The position numbers and the translations under genes were made by a program. From Candidatus Omnitrophota bacterium (GTDB taxonomy: Bacteria; Hinthialibacterota; Hinthialibacteria; Hinthialibacterales; Hinthialibacteraceae), in the NCBI GenBank assembly GCA_040755155.1, contig JBFMBP010000135.1, forward strand, positions 1-56,927: a stretch of 56,927 nt of DNA. The letters run 5' to 3'. The notes beneath the pieces were generated by a model, which was given only the letters and a program-made list of their open reading frames with translations, had not been told where the DNA came from and searched no databases. The stretch's first letter is position 1. Every line of letters starts with the position of its first letter. This document shows positions 1 through 11,549 of this stretch, piece after piece.

Positions 1-2
1 AC

Positions 3-104
3 GGCGGAAGGGAAATTGATGTACCATTGTTCGCTGCTCTTTCGTTGGATAAGTTGGACTTTGGCGGGGAATCCCATGAGATCGCCTCCGAAAGGGATAT
101 CTAG
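3..104 (+). CDS. 3' end of an unidentified CDS (partial)
   Basis: An open frame enters from the left edge and stops with TAG at 102-104. The 33 visible residues (GGREIDVPLFAALSLDKL and onward) look like ordinary protein, with balanced composition. The other two forward frames either stop at once or read like the flanking repeat DNA. A strong inverted repeat begins just before the stop codon, which fits the end of a transcription unit. No family can be named from so short a piece. Confidence 0.35.
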   Translation, partial: GGREIDVPLFAALSLDKLDFGGESHEIASERDI

Positions 105-166
105 TCATATAACTAGATATCAGGATATAAGAAAAGGAGTGAAAAATCAAGTGGAAATTTCACTCC
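96..166 (+). terminator. Two inverted repeats after the first gene; possible terminator
   Basis: GATATCTAGT at 96-105 pairs perfectly with ACTAGATATC at 112-121 across a 6-nt loop. A second stem, GGAGTGAAA (136-144) with TTTCACTCC (158-166), is followed by a T-rich stretch (TGTTATTTCTATC). The pair lies directly at the 3' end of the partial reading frame, so termination is the simplest reading. There is no classical uninterrupted U-tract. Confidence 0.4.
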
Positions 167-516
167 CTGTTATTTCTATCTAGTAAAAGGCCAAACTCCA
201 GGGTCAGCCTTGAAAGGCTGGGATGGAAAAACCTCCATAAAATCCGAATCGTCCGTGAAATCTGCGATTCGAAATTTTCGTGGAATTCGCGCCCTTTCGT
301 GTTTTCGCGATTCGAAAACATAATAGGAATGAAATATTCCTTCTACCCTTAAATAAGGGGGCGCCAAGGCTAAGGTTATTTCTTCCCTTGATTCATACAT
401 GCGACTTGTGGATAAAGATCAGTAACCTCGGCAGAGAGGTTCCTATGAAACACTAAAGTAGAAGAGGCTTCCAGCCTCTTGAATGGCGAAAGAAAGTGCC
501 AAGATGGCAAAGAGGG

Positions 517-735
517 GGTTGAAGATTTCTCGGTCGCTGCGCTCCCTCGAAATGACATGTCGCGATGCCGGGCGCGGCGGGAAAAAATCGTTAATCATGG
601 TCTTTCCCCTGTTGCGACTCTGTCAGCTGCGACTCTGTCATTTCGAGCGATAGCGAGAAATCCTTCCACACGCGGGTTGAAGATTTCTCGGTCGCTGCGC
701 TCCCTCGAAATGACATGCCGCGATGCCGGACACAG
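517..735. repeat. Repeat block with core TTTCTCGGTCGCTGCGCTCC
   Basis: The same block of about 55 bp (GGGTTGAAGATTTCTCGGTC, continuing through TCGAAATGACATG to GCGATGCCGG) occurs at about 517-572 and again at 674-729. An inverted partial copy (TCATTTCGAGCGATAGCGAG) lies between them at about 638-657. The units can pair with one another. No gene is associated. Function unknown. Confidence 0.75.
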
Positions 736-934
736 GGGGGAAAACGGAGATTCGCCCTCCCGCAATTCACCTTCGAACAAGAAGTGAGGGCGAGGCTCCC
801 GCCGAGCCAAGGCTCATTCATTTTCTTCCTACAATCGCTGAGTGCCTTTCCTCGGTAAGGCGGCTTATCACTTGTCACTCGTCACTATTCACTATTTTTC
901 AAACAAATTATTTTGCAGATAGGCAAATTTTTCC

Positions 935-963
935 TTGACCGCTGAAATGATATAACCTATACT
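935..963 (+). promoter_or_regulatory. Sigma70-type promoter upstream of the flgN-like gene
   Basis: TTGACC at 935-940 and TATACT at 958-963 are separated by exactly 17 bases. Each box differs from consensus at one position. The promoter faces the flgN-kinase-regulator-TPR group and lies about 100 bases before its first start codon. This would make the regulatory genes housekeeping-transcribed, with the structural genes under sigma54. Confidence 0.6.
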
Positions 964-1064
964 TTCTAATGAAGATATCTATATTCATCTAAAGCCGATT
1001 CTATATTCGGATCTTTTTTTATTCTTGTTATCGGCCGTTTTTTTTGAATGCGAGACGATCCCAT

Positions 1065-1523
1065 ATGCCCGATAGTAATTTATTGCAACAAATAGAATCC
1101 GCTTTAGAGGAGGAATACAATCAATACAGTAGTATCTTGGATTTATCGGAAGAACAGACGCGGTTGCTCGCAGAAAAAGATCCCGACGTGGATCGCATCG
1201 CGGATTTAATGGCGAAAAAAATCGCCGTTCTCGATGAAATCAAAAATCTGGAGTCCCGGCATCGGCCTCTAAAAGATAGTTGGGATAAACTATACGAGAA
1301 TTATTCGGAAAACGAGAAAAAAAGAATTGCGGAGTGGAAAGACAATAGTCTGCGCTTGATCGAACGCTTGAAAGATATCGAAGACCGCATCGCCGAAGAC
1401 GTTAAAAAGATCGAAAACGGCATCAACCGGCGTTTGCGCGATATCCATAAAGGCAAAGAAGTTCAACGCGCTTATTTTAAATACGAAGCGGGGCCTCCCC
1501 GGTTCGTTGATCGTAAGAAATGA
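1065..1523 (+). CDS. FlgN-like flagellar chaperone
   Basis: A 152-residue, almost entirely helical protein rich in Glu and Lys with heptad-like spacing. It begins MPDSNLLQQIESALEEEYNQ and ends with a conserved-looking aromatic/basic tail (YFKYEAGPPRFVDRKK). Size, the opening two-helix pattern and its position at the head of a flagellar cluster fit FlgN, the cytoplasmic chaperone that holds hook-associated proteins FlgK and FlgL before export. I chose the ATG at 1065; an in-frame TTG at 1044 would add seven residues but has no better ribosome site. The identification rests on pattern and context, because FlgN proteins are poorly conserved; another coiled-coil flagellar accessory protein is possible. 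Confidence 0.5.
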   Translation: MPDSNLLQQIESALEEEYNQYSSILDLSEEQTRLLAEKDPDVDRIADLMAKKIAVLDEIKNLESRHRPLKDSWDKLYENYSENEKKRIAEWKDNSLRLIERLKDIEDRIAEDVKKIENGINRRLRDIHKGKEVQRAYFKYEAGPPRFVDRKK

Positions 1524-1649
1524 TGTGATTCCGGCGCGGCTCGTTTCGCATGATCCGCCGAGCCGAGTTGCTATGTTATGCCATCCAGCGCGCATAAGCG
1601 CTGAAGATATCCGCTGGCCATCTCTCGACCAGGGAAGAGGGACGCAAAC

Positions 1650-2852
1650 GTGAACGCGCAGAGAGAAATCGATATAGCCGCTGCGCCGCCTTCCGATTCT
1701 ACGGCGTTGCGCGAGCTCTATCTCATTTACAACGAGAATACTGAAAAACTGCGCGCCGCCTTCGAAAGCCTGGAACGCCGTTTCCGCGAAATCGATCCCT
1801 GCAATATCTACAATTCCATCAACGAAGGACTCGTCACCCTCGACGACGAAGAGAACATTTTGACCTTCAACAAAGCGGCGGAGCGCATTTTCGGCTTGCC
1901 GGAACAAGAGGCCGTAGGGAAATCCATCCGCGCCGTCTTGCCCCGATGCGAAGCCGCTTTCGCGCAATATCGGCGCGGGGATTCTTCCGGCGGGCGTTAT
2001 GAAATCGCCTTCAAGAACGGCAAGAACGATCCCGTCTATCTCAAGGGACGCTTCTCTCCCCTGCTGGATCGGCAAGGCGCCGAAATCGGGACCGCCTGTC
2101 TCTTCACCGATCTCAGCATCGAACGGCTGCTGGAGGAAAAGGCGCGCCGCTCGGATCGGCTGACCGCTTTGGGGGAACTGGCCGCTGGAGTGGCCCACGA
2201 AATGCGCAATCCTCTTACCACCATCCGCGGCTATCTGCAAATCCTGCCCGACAATAAAGACGACGAGGATTTCATCAAGGAGTTTTCCAGCAACCTGATC
2301 CGGGAAATCGACCGCCTCACCCGCTTGACAGACGATCTGCTCAACATGGCCAAACCCATTTCGCCGGAATTGCAGCGGGAGCGCCTTTCTGACCTGGCCG
2401 CTTCCGTTGGCTTCTTTTTATCGGATAAATTCGAATCTTCCGGGACGCAGCTGATCGTCGAGGAAGATCGCGGCGGCGATTGCGTTCTCATCGACCGGGA
2501 CCGCATCAAGCAGGTTTTTATCAATCTCTATATGAACGCCATCGAAGCGATGCGGGAAGGCGGCGAAATACGCGTCCGGTTTTCGCGCCGGACGGGACGC
2601 CTTTCCGAAGAGGAAAAGGAAAAAGTCTACGCCGTCGCGGAAGTGATCGATAACGGGCCGGGCATTTCCTCCCACGTTCTCGACCGTCTTTTCGATCCGT
2701 TCTTCACCACCAAGGAATCGGGAACGGGATTGGGATTGTCGCTCTCTCATCGCATCGTGGAAGAGCATGGGGGTTTTTTGCGCGTGGAAAGCCGCGCTGG
2801 AGAAGGCGCCTGTTTTGGAATATTGCTGCCTCTCGCGGCGGAGAAAGAATAG
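1650..2852 (+). CDS. PAS-containing sensor histidine kinase, FleS/FlrB/FlgS-like
   Basis: A 400-residue soluble histidine kinase with no membrane segment. An N-terminal helical part is followed by a PAS domain (about 50-160, with FNKAAERIFGLPEQEAVGKS), a HisKA H-box with phospho-acceptor His183 (AAGVAHEMRNPL), an N-box (INLYMNAIEAM), a G1 box (VIDNGPGIS), an F box (LFDPFFTTKE) and a G2 box (GTGLGLSLS). The start is GTG at 1650, preceded by GGAAGAGGG. It lies 84 bases before an NtrC-type regulator gene, the classic pair (FleS/FleR, FlrB/FlrC, FlgS/FlgR) that senses assembly state and activates sigma54-dependent flagellar genes. The match to that pair is by architecture and context; the signal sensed by the PAS domain is unknown. 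Confidence 0.85.
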   Translation: MNAQREIDIAAAPPSDSTALRELYLIYNENTEKLRAAFESLERRFREIDPCNIYNSINEGLVTLDDEENILTFNKAAERIFGLPEQEAVGKSIRAVLPRCEAAFAQYRRGDSSGGRYEIAFKNGKNDPVYLKGRFSPLLDRQGAEIGTACLFTDLSIERLLEEKARRSDRLTALGELAAGVAHEMRNPLTTIRGYLQILPDNKDDEDFIKEFSSNLIREIDRLTRLTDDLLNMAKPISPELQRERLSDLAASVGFFLSDKFESSGTQLIVEEDRGGDCVLIDRDRIKQVFINLYMNAIEAMREGGEIRVRFSRRTGRLSEEEKEKVYAVAEVIDNGPGISSHVLDRLFDPFFTTKESGTGLGLSLSHRIVEEHGGFLRVESRAGEGACFGILLPLAAEKE

Positions 2853-2936
2853 GAGGAAGCGGACGGCGCTTCGTTTGGCGCCCCCCCTCCATAAACCATA
2901 CGAAATCGCAAGATCGATTCCGATAAGGGCGATGGC

Positions 2937-4334
2937 ATGGCGCAGAAAAAAATTTTAATCGCAGACGACGAGATTGGCATTCAGAACCTGCTCAGCCGGG
3001 TGCTGAAAGGCGAAGGTTATGACGTCCGCATCGCCGGACGCGGCGACGAGGCCATTCGGATGGCGCTGGAAGATCCGCCCGATCTCGTGCTTTGCGACAT
3101 CAAAATGCCGGGCAAGGACGGCATCGAAACCTTGGCGGAATTGAAGGAATTTTCCGGCGAGATCGAAGTCATTATGCTCACCGCCCATTCCACCGTCGAA
3201 AGCGCCGTCAAGGCGATGAAATTGGGGGCTACGGATTATCTCAAAAAACCCTTCGATGTCGACGAACTCAAAATCGTCATCGAAAAAGTGTTGGGACTCG
3301 CCGAAATCAAGCGCGAGAACTCCACCCTGCGGCAGGAAATCGGCCTTAAATACGGCATCGATCACATCATCGGCAAAGACCCTAAAATGATGGAGATTTT
3401 CGATCTCATCAAAACCGTCGCCGCCACTCCCAGCACCGTCCTGATTTACGGCGAAAGCGGAACCGGCAAAGAATTGATCGCCGGGGCGATTCATTATCAC
3501 AGCCCGCGCCGCCACCGCCGGTTCGTCAAAGTCAACTGCGCCGCCATCTCCGAGGAACTGTTGGAAAGCGAACTCTTCGGTCACGAAAAAGGCGCTTTCA
3601 CCGGCGCCGTGCGCGCCAACGAGGGAAAATTCATTCTCGCCGACGGCGGCTCTATTCTGCTGGACGAAGTAAGCGAGATGAGTCCCAAATTGCAGGCCAA
3701 ATTGCTGCGCGTCCTGCAAGAGCGGGAGGTGGATAAAGTCGGCGGACGCGAACCGATTCCGGTCGACGCGCGCGTGATGGCCACCACCAACCGCAACCTG
3801 GAAGAGGAGATCAAAAAGGGCCGCTTTCGCGAAGACCTCTATTATCGCTTGAATGTCGTAAACATCTCCTTTCCTCCTCTGCGGGAGAGAAAGGGAGACA
3901 TCCCCGAATTGGCGCTGCGCTTCTTCGAGAAGTATAATATGGAGATGAACAAGAAAATTCAGGGCATCGATAAAGACGCCGAACAAGCTCTGTTTCGATA
4001 TCATTGGCCGGGCAACGTGCGCCAATTGCAAAATTGCATCGAACGGGCGATCGTCTTGTGCCAGGGAAGTAAAATCGAACTGAAACATCTGCCGCCGGAG
4101 ATTCTTCGAACCGCATCCTCTCCCGAACCGGCGAAAGAAACCGGGCTGGAAGTGGGATTTACGGTGGCGGAAATGGAAAAACAATTGATCTTTAAAACGC
4201 TGGATTTCACCAAGAATAACCGCACCCGCGCCGCGGAGATCCTCGGCATCAGCATCCGCACCTTGCGGAATAAACTCAACGAGTATTTCAAGGACCACCC
4301 TTCTGCGCCGATGTTGACCGGCTCCGAAGACTAA
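2937..4334 (+). CDS. NtrC-family sigma54 activator, FleR/FlrC/FlgR-like
   Basis: A 465-residue response regulator of standard three-domain form. The receiver domain (1-120) has acidic residues DDE near position 10, phospho-acceptor Asp54 (LVLCDIKMPG) and Lys103-104. The AAA+ domain (about 140-375) has Walker A GESGTGKE (172-179), the sigma54-contact loop GAFTGA (219-224) and Walker B LLDEVSEM. The C-terminal Fis-type helix-turn-helix (about 412-450) contains NNRTRAAEILGISIRTLRNK. All parts needed for phosphorylation, ATP hydrolysis and sigma54 contact are intact. It follows its probable cognate kinase and precedes a flagellar cluster that has a sigma54 promoter at 8411, so it probably activates flgB and the genes downstream. 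Confidence 0.92.
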   Translation: MAQKKILIADDEIGIQNLLSRVLKGEGYDVRIAGRGDEAIRMALEDPPDLVLCDIKMPGKDGIETLAELKEFSGEIEVIMLTAHSTVESAVKAMKLGATDYLKKPFDVDELKIVIEKVLGLAEIKRENSTLRQEIGLKYGIDHIIGKDPKMMEIFDLIKTVAATPSTVLIYGESGTGKELIAGAIHYHSPRRHRRFVKVNCAAISEELLESELFGHEKGAFTGAVRANEGKFILADGGSILLDEVSEMSPKLQAKLLRVLQEREVDKVGGREPIPVDARVMATTNRNLEEEIKKGRFREDLYYRLNVVNISFPPLRERKGDIPELALRFFEKYNMEMNKKIQGIDKDAEQALFRYHWPGNVRQLQNCIERAIVLCQGSKIELKHLPPEILRTASSPEPAKETGLEVGFTVAEMEKQLIFKTLDFTKNNRTRAAEILGISIRTLRNKLNEYFKDHPSAPMLTGSED

Positions 4335-4360
4335 AACTCCCACGCGGAGGATGACGGAAA

Positions 4361-8131
<3,771 letters not shown>

Positions 8132-8162
8132 TAAGAAAAAAGAAGCGTTTAAAACCCCCTTT

Positions 8163-8177
8163 AGGCAACAATTGCCT
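8163..8177 (+). repeat. Small hairpin after the TPR gene
   Basis: AGGCAA and TTGCCT form a 6-bp stem with a 3-nt loop, 32 bases after the stop codon. There is no following T-run, so an intrinsic terminator is not supported. Confidence 0.3.
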
Positions 8178-8231
8178 GATCGGCATCGCTAAGCGAATAG
8201 AATTAAAAACATAAGTCTCACGAATTAAAGT

Positions 8232-8395
8232 AACTCATGTTACGCAGAAAGGCTATTTTCAGGTAAATTTACTGTTTTCCCAATCCCTCTCCCAAGATGG
8301 GGAGAGGTTAGGCGAGGGCTGATATTATTGGATTTAATCCCTCACCCTAACCCTCTCCCAGAGGGCGAGGGAACACGGAGTGCGTAACATGAGTT
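8232..8395 (+). mobile_element. MITE-like element, AACTCATGTTACGCA family (complete copy)
   Basis: Perfect 15-bp inverted ends: AACTCATGTTACGCA at 8232-8246 and its complement at 8381-8395. TTAAAGTAA occurs at 8225-8233 and again at 8394-8402, overlapping the element tips. This gives a target duplication of 7 to 9 bp depending on where the tip is drawn. The interior has inverted CCCTCTCCC-type arms and no coding capacity. A truncated copy with the same left half lies at about 26697-26794. The element sits between the TPR gene and the sigma54 promoter of flgB. Confidence 0.8.
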
Positions 8396-8410
8396 AAAGT
8401 AATTAGATAC

Positions 8411-8426
8411 TGGAATGAATATTGCT
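8411..8426 (+). promoter_or_regulatory. Sigma54 (RpoN) promoter for the flgB operon
   Basis: TGGAATGAATATTGCT matches the sigma54 pattern TGG-N8-TTGC, with the invariant GG (8412-8413) and GC (8424-8425) exactly 10 bases apart, followed by a T-run. It lies 76 bases before flgB and points into the flagellar genes. The NtrC-type activator and its kinase are encoded just upstream. The MITE ends only 15 bases before it, so activator sites that lay upstream may have been displaced. Confidence 0.7.
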
Positions 8427-8501
8427 TTTTTTAAAAAGAAATTCCCTGGCTGATGGCGGCTATCTGGAATGGACATTCGATAAGAGAGACGGCGTAAGGT
8501 C

Positions 8502-8927
8502 ATGATTCTTGGGCGCTTATTGGAAGATGCCACCACCAATGTCCTCAAAATCGGCATTGATGGAACCAATGAACGGCACAAGGCGATCGCCAACAACATC
8601 GCCAATGTGGATACCCCTAAATATCAACGCGCCTCGGTGGAATTCGAAGAACAACTGAAGCGGGCGATCAATCACTCCGGACTCATTGGACGGCGCACCC
8701 ATCCCGCCCATTTCATCATCGGCGGTCCGGAAGAGATCAACATGGTGCGTCCGCGCGTCGATATCGATCATCTTACGCGTTTCCGCGCCGATAAAAATAA
8801 TATCAACATCGATCAGGAAATGGCGGATTTGGCCGAAAACACTCAGAAAAACGTGCAATTCACCGAAATGCTCACCCGCCGCTATTCCTCCATCAAGCAA
8901 GTGATTTCGGAAGCGGGTAGAGCGTAA
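8502..8927 (+). CDS. flgB: Flagellar basal-body rod protein FlgB
   Basis: 141 residues, the usual FlgB length. It carries the rod/hook signature NNIANVDTPKYQ at about 30-41 and a C-terminal helical region (QEMADLAENTQKNVQFTEML) typical of proximal rod proteins. FlgB joins FlgC, FlgF and FliE to build the periplasmic rod; rod proteins are secreted through the flagellar export gate without a cleaved signal peptide. Ribosome site AAGG lies before the ATG. It is the first gene after the sigma54 promoter, and flgC follows 15 bases later. Confidence 0.95.
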   Translation: MILGRLLEDATTNVLKIGIDGTNERHKAIANNIANVDTPKYQRASVEFEEQLKRAINHSGLIGRRTHPAHFIIGGPEEINMVRPRVDIDHLTRFRADKNNINIDQEMADLAENTQKNVQFTEMLTRRYSSIKQVISEAGRA

Positions 8928-8942
8928 GCGTAGAGGAACATT

Positions 8943-9386
8943 ATGAGTTATTCGATTTGCGCCTCCGGAATGACGGCCCAACGCATCCGTATGGACGTCA
9001 TCTCCAACAACATCGCCAACGCGAACACGATGGTGACGGCGGAAGGATCGCCCTATCGCCGCCGCGAGGTCGTCTTCGAAGCGCCGGGAAAGACCTTCTC
9101 CGAATCGCTTTCCACCGCCCGGCGGCGGCTCAACCGCACCATCGGCTGCGGCGTTAAGGTGCAGCGGATTATGGAAGACCGTTCTGAGAAAGCCTTTACC
9201 AAAATTTACGATCCCGGCCATCCCTTCGCCGATCCCGACGGCATCGTTTTGCGGCCGAATATCAACGTAACTACGGAGATGGTGAACATGATCGACGCTT
9301 CCCGCGCTTACGAAGCCAACGTTACCGCCTTGAATTCGTACAAGCAAATGGAGACGCGGGCCTTGCAAATCGGCGGCGGACGATAA
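8943..9386 (+). CDS. flgC: Flagellar basal-body rod protein FlgC
   Basis: 147 residues, normal for FlgC. It starts MSYSICASGMTAQRIRMDVI with the rod signature SNNIANANT, and ends with the conserved C-terminal motif NVTTEMVNMIDASRAYEANV. It is a component of the proximal rod in the periplasm. A ribosome site AGAGGA lies eight bases before the ATG. It is the second gene of the sigma54-driven operon, 15 bases after flgB. Confidence 0.95.
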   Translation: MSYSICASGMTAQRIRMDVISNNIANANTMVTAEGSPYRRREVVFEAPGKTFSESLSTARRRLNRTIGCGVKVQRIMEDRSEKAFTKIYDPGHPFADPDGIVLRPNINVTTEMVNMIDASRAYEANVTALNSYKQMETRALQIGGGR

Positions 9387-9406
9387 ACGAAGGAGACGGC
9401 GCAGCC

Positions 9407-9715
9407 ATGAGCGATCTTTCCTCTTTTTCCATTCCGCCGCGCGACGTTTCCGCCCTGGAAGGAACCAAACCCGGCGCGGCGGCTTCCAAGGCGAAGCCAA
9501 TGCCGGAGGGCGTCAGTTTTCAGGACGAATTGATCCAGGCCGCCAAGCGCATCGGAGAGAATGCCGAAAAGGGAACGCAGACTTCTCCTTCTAATGTAAA
9601 AGACGTGGATCAAGCGATGAACTGGGCCAAAAACGCCTTCGACGACACCATGCAAGCTCATCAATTAATGCAGAATCTCATCCAGCGGCGCATGGACAAA
9701 GATAATGATGAGTGA
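9407..9715 (+). CDS. Unknown small protein between flgC and fliE
   Basis: A 102-residue protein with a clear ribosome site (GAAGGAGA) and a 20-base gap from flgC, so it is probably co-transcribed. The first 40 residues are Pro/Ala/Ser-rich and likely disordered; the second half is amphipathic helix (AMNWAKNAFDDTMQAHQLMQ). The shape, a disordered start with a C-terminal helix, resembles FliE and other rod-junction proteins, but I cannot assign it to a family. Its last codons and stop lie in a TGATGAA heptamer array, so the native C-terminus may have been altered. Confidence 0.65.
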   Translation: MSDLSSFSIPPRDVSALEGTKPGAAASKAKPMPEGVSFQDELIQAAKRIGENAEKGTQTSPSNVKDVDQAMNWAKNAFDDTMQAHQLMQNLIQRRMDKDNDE

Positions 9716-9728
9716 TGAATGATGAATG
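9708..9728 (+). repeat. TGATGAA heptamer array over a stop codon
   Basis: GATGAGTGATGAATGATGAA runs across the end of the preceding gene. A seven-base unit containing TGA gives stops in all three frames. The same array occurs at 36208-36235 and 38364-38386, with the complementary strand at 9929-9950, 29771-29800 and 38607-38636. Confidence 0.75.
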
Positions 9729-9730
9729 GT

Positions 9731-9776
9731 GAGCCTCCTGCCGAGGAAAGGCTCTCGGCGATAGCAGGAAGAAAAG
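9731..9776 (-). repeat. Short repeat module shared with 824-868
   Basis: Read on the minus strand, this stretch (TTTTCTTCCTGCTATCGCCG, continuing through GAGCCTTTCCTCGG) matches 824-868 on the plus strand with few mismatches. It has no coding content and lies directly before a triple-palindrome repeat. Confidence 0.55.
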
Positions 9777-9780
9777 CCGC

Positions 9781-9862
9781 CCCGCCGTTGAAACGGCGGG
9801 CTATTGTCGTTTGCCCCTTTGAAGGGGCATTTTAAAATAGCCCAGCCTTTCAAGAGGCTGGG
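9781..9862 (+). repeat. Triple-palindrome repeat, copy A
   Basis: Three consecutive palindromes: CCCGCCGTTGAAACGGCGGG (9781-9800), TGCCCCTTTGAAGGGGCA (9812-9829) and CCCAGCC...GGCTGGG (9841-9862, with a 2-base insertion). They are separated by CTATTGTCGTT and TTTTAAAATAG. If transcribed with the flagellar genes, the RNA could fold into three hairpins in a row. It is the first of six copies in the window. Confidence 0.9.
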
Positions 9863-9893
9863 ATGATGATGGGTGACTTGGTGAGAAGGGCAA

Positions 9894-9953
9894 GGTTGTT
9901 TCTGCCCTTGAAATATCTCTTATTTTTCATCATTCATCATTTATCATTTGAGA
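9894..9953 (+). repeat. GGGCAAGGTT hairpin plus heptamer array
   Basis: GGGCAAGG pairs loosely with TGCCCTTG to form a short hairpin, and is followed by CATCATTCATCATTTATCAT. The same pairing of hairpin and heptamers recurs at 38562-38636, so the two may travel together. Confidence 0.55.
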
Positions 9954-9968
9954 GAGTAGGTAAGATTC

Positions 9969-10292
9969 ATGGTTGATCCCCTAGGCGCTTCGCCGATTGG
10001 GGCTTACGGCCCCGGCCCCGCTGAGCAGGGAACGCTCGCCGATTTCGGACCGAAAGAGCCTTCGAAACCGGGAGAATCCTTCGTCGATCTGTTAAAAAGT
10101 TCGATCAACGAAGTCAATAACATGCAATCGGCGGCGGGGCAAAAAGTACAGAAATTGGTCACGGGCGAAATTAGCAGCATCCACGAAGTCGTGATCGCCA
10201 CGGAAGAAGCGAGCATCGCTTTCAATCTCCTCATGCAGATTCGCAATCAGTTGTTGCGGGCATGGGACGAAATGAAGCGGATGCCTGTTTAA
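9969..10292 (+). CDS. fliE: Flagellar hook-basal body complex protein FliE
   Basis: 107 residues with FliE features: a disordered Pro/Gly-rich N-terminus, SFVDLLKSSINEVNNMQSAA in the middle, and the conserved C-terminal block EASIAFNLLMQIRNQLLRAW. FliE links the MS ring (FliF) to the proximal rod and is the first axial protein exported. It is separated from the preceding gene by 253 bases of repeats, which probably inserted into an originally tighter operon. Confidence 0.92.
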   Translation: MVDPLGASPIGAYGPGPAEQGTLADFGPKEPSKPGESFVDLLKSSINEVNNMQSAAGQKVQKLVTGEISSIHEVVIATEEASIAFNLLMQIRNQLLRAWDEMKRMPV

Positions 10293-10596
10293 TATCAACT
10301 TTTCGCCTTATAATGCTAGGCGATAGGGAGCCAATGGGTTCCTTTGGGGTTGAGGGAAACGATGGTAACAACCTGTATCCTCCTTAGGCCGGCGTCTCGC
10401 CGCGCCATGCCAACGCCTTCGTCTCCCTTCTTGTTCTTTGTCCATCGGTTCTTGAACCGTTAACGTTCGGAGCGGCTGCCGAAAGTCTGCGCCGAAGGCT
10501 TGGCGTTCGTCATGGAGAAAATTTCGTCTCTCCCAACGAAGCCGATCCTCTCGTTCTTTCCGGCGGCGCTCGAAAAGAAAAGACGAGGTATTCGAA
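10293..10596. other. Non-coding gap without recognisable repeats
   Basis: About 300 bases between fliE and a small membrane-protein gene. Unlike other gaps here, it shows none of the repeat families. Apart from a weak inverted repeat (TCGCC...GGCGA, about 10302-10323) I see no promoter, terminator or convincing frame. It could be a decayed gene. Confidence 0.4.
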
Positions 10597-10845
10597 ATGG
10601 CGGCAAATCCCATGTCTCACGCTTATTCCAGTTCGATTCCGCAAAGCCGGATGTCGACGTTCGCGTTGTGGGCCATTCCCATTGCGGCGTGCTTGCTCTT
10701 GTTTTTGGCGCTCGGATTGGATCATGAGCCGCGCCAGGCGCCGATTCCCAATTCCGGCTATTCGAATAACGCCGAATCCTTCTCCGGCTACGGCGGGGCC
10801 GACAACCTCCCCGCCGCTAACAAGAACGTCGATCTAAGAAAATAA
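10597..10845 (+). CDS. Small single-pass membrane protein
   Basis: 82 residues. A polar N-terminus of about 20 residues is followed by one hydrophobic helix (FALWAIPIAACLLLFLALGL) and a Pro/Asn/Gly-rich tail that is probably periplasmic. GACGAGG precedes the ATG at a workable distance. It lies 36 bases before the truncated fliF copy, inside the flagellar cluster. I do not recognise a family; codon use looks like that of its neighbours. Confidence 0.5.
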   Translation: MAANPMSHAYSSSIPQSRMSTFALWAIPIAACLLLFLALGLDHEPRQAPIPNSGYSNNAESFSGYGGADNLPAANKNVDLRK

Positions 10846-10881
10846 CGACTAATCCATCCGTTATAACAAGGAGATTTAATC

Positions 10882-11493
10882 ATGATCTCATCGAAACCGT
10901 CTTTAAGACAAAGAATGCTCATCGTATGGAATCGTATGACATCGTTCCAAAAGGGATTATTCCTCGCCTGCTGCGCGCTTTTGCCCATTGAATTGGGCGG
11001 CGCGGCTTACGTCGCCTCCGTTCCGGAAATGGTTGAACTTGTTCGTTCAGACGATATGAGCAGGCTTACCCAAATTACGGATTTCCTGACAGCTAACAAT
11101 ATCAAATTTAGTTTGTCCGGCCAAAATACCATCCTCGTCGATAAGGTGGACCGCAATAAAGCAGCGCTGCAATTGGCGGGGCAAGGTTTGATCGGCCCCA
11201 GTTTTGGTCCCGGCTTCGAACTATTCGACGAAGCGCGTTTGGGCATGACGGAAAATATGTTCGAAATGCAAAAGCAACGCGCTATGGAAAATACGCTGGC
11301 TAAAGCCATTGGGGAAGGAGCGTCCAACATCGCCGTCGCTCCCGTCAGCACCAAGGAATACGAAGAAGAATCCATTACTCCCGGCATCGGAAGTCAGCCC
11401 GGCGTTGGCTCCAATGTTCAGGATTCCGGATTGAGCGAAGAAGCCGCGATTACGAAATCCAAAATCACCGAAAGCATTATCAATAATCGATAA
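10882..11493 (+). pseudogene. Internally deleted fliF paralogue (mini-FliF)
   Basis: 203 residues that align with the neighbouring full-length FliF. Residues about 1-150 are roughly three-quarters identical over the periplasmic part (MVELVRSDDMSRLTQITDFL), then the sequence jumps in frame from AKAIGEGASNI to AVAPVSTKEYEEE, skipping about 135 residues. It stops after IINNR, but DNA similarity to fliF continues about 35 bases past the stop, so the copy was once longer and was cut by a small frame-disrupting change. It keeps a strong ribosome site (AAGGAG), and many differences from fliF fall at third positions. It may therefore be a decaying duplicate or an expressed short MS-ring homologue. 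Confidence 0.8.
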
Positions 11494-11549
11494 CTTGGTC
11501 GGAAACGTTCATCAACAAAAAGTAATGAGTCATTCTAGGAGAGTGAATC

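Larger units (their letters stand above)
105..1064. repeat. Gene-free repeat-rich region
   Basis: About 950 bases without a credible gene. It holds the inverted repeats above, a degenerate TTCGTGATTC-type repeat (about 237-325), a lone AGCCTTGAAAGGCT palindrome (about 207-220), a GGCAAGGGCAA-like hairpin remnant (about 375-425), a directly and inversely repeated block at 517-735, a module at 824-868 that recurs inverted at 9731-9776, and a TCACT-rich tract near 870-900. Short open frames here are translations of repeats: a similar peptide (YVFESRK...) appears in the unrelated repeat near 55990. A sigma70 promoter closes the region. Confidence 0.7.

Noticed and set aside
176-400. A 74-codon minus-strand frame near the left edge
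   Set aside because: The peptide repeats the translation of the degenerate repeat seen at 55962-56171 and 15444-15632. It is repeat DNA.
8132-8500. Riboswitch or structured leader before flgB
   Set aside because: The inverted repeats there belong to the MITE-like element, which has terminal repeats and flanking duplications.
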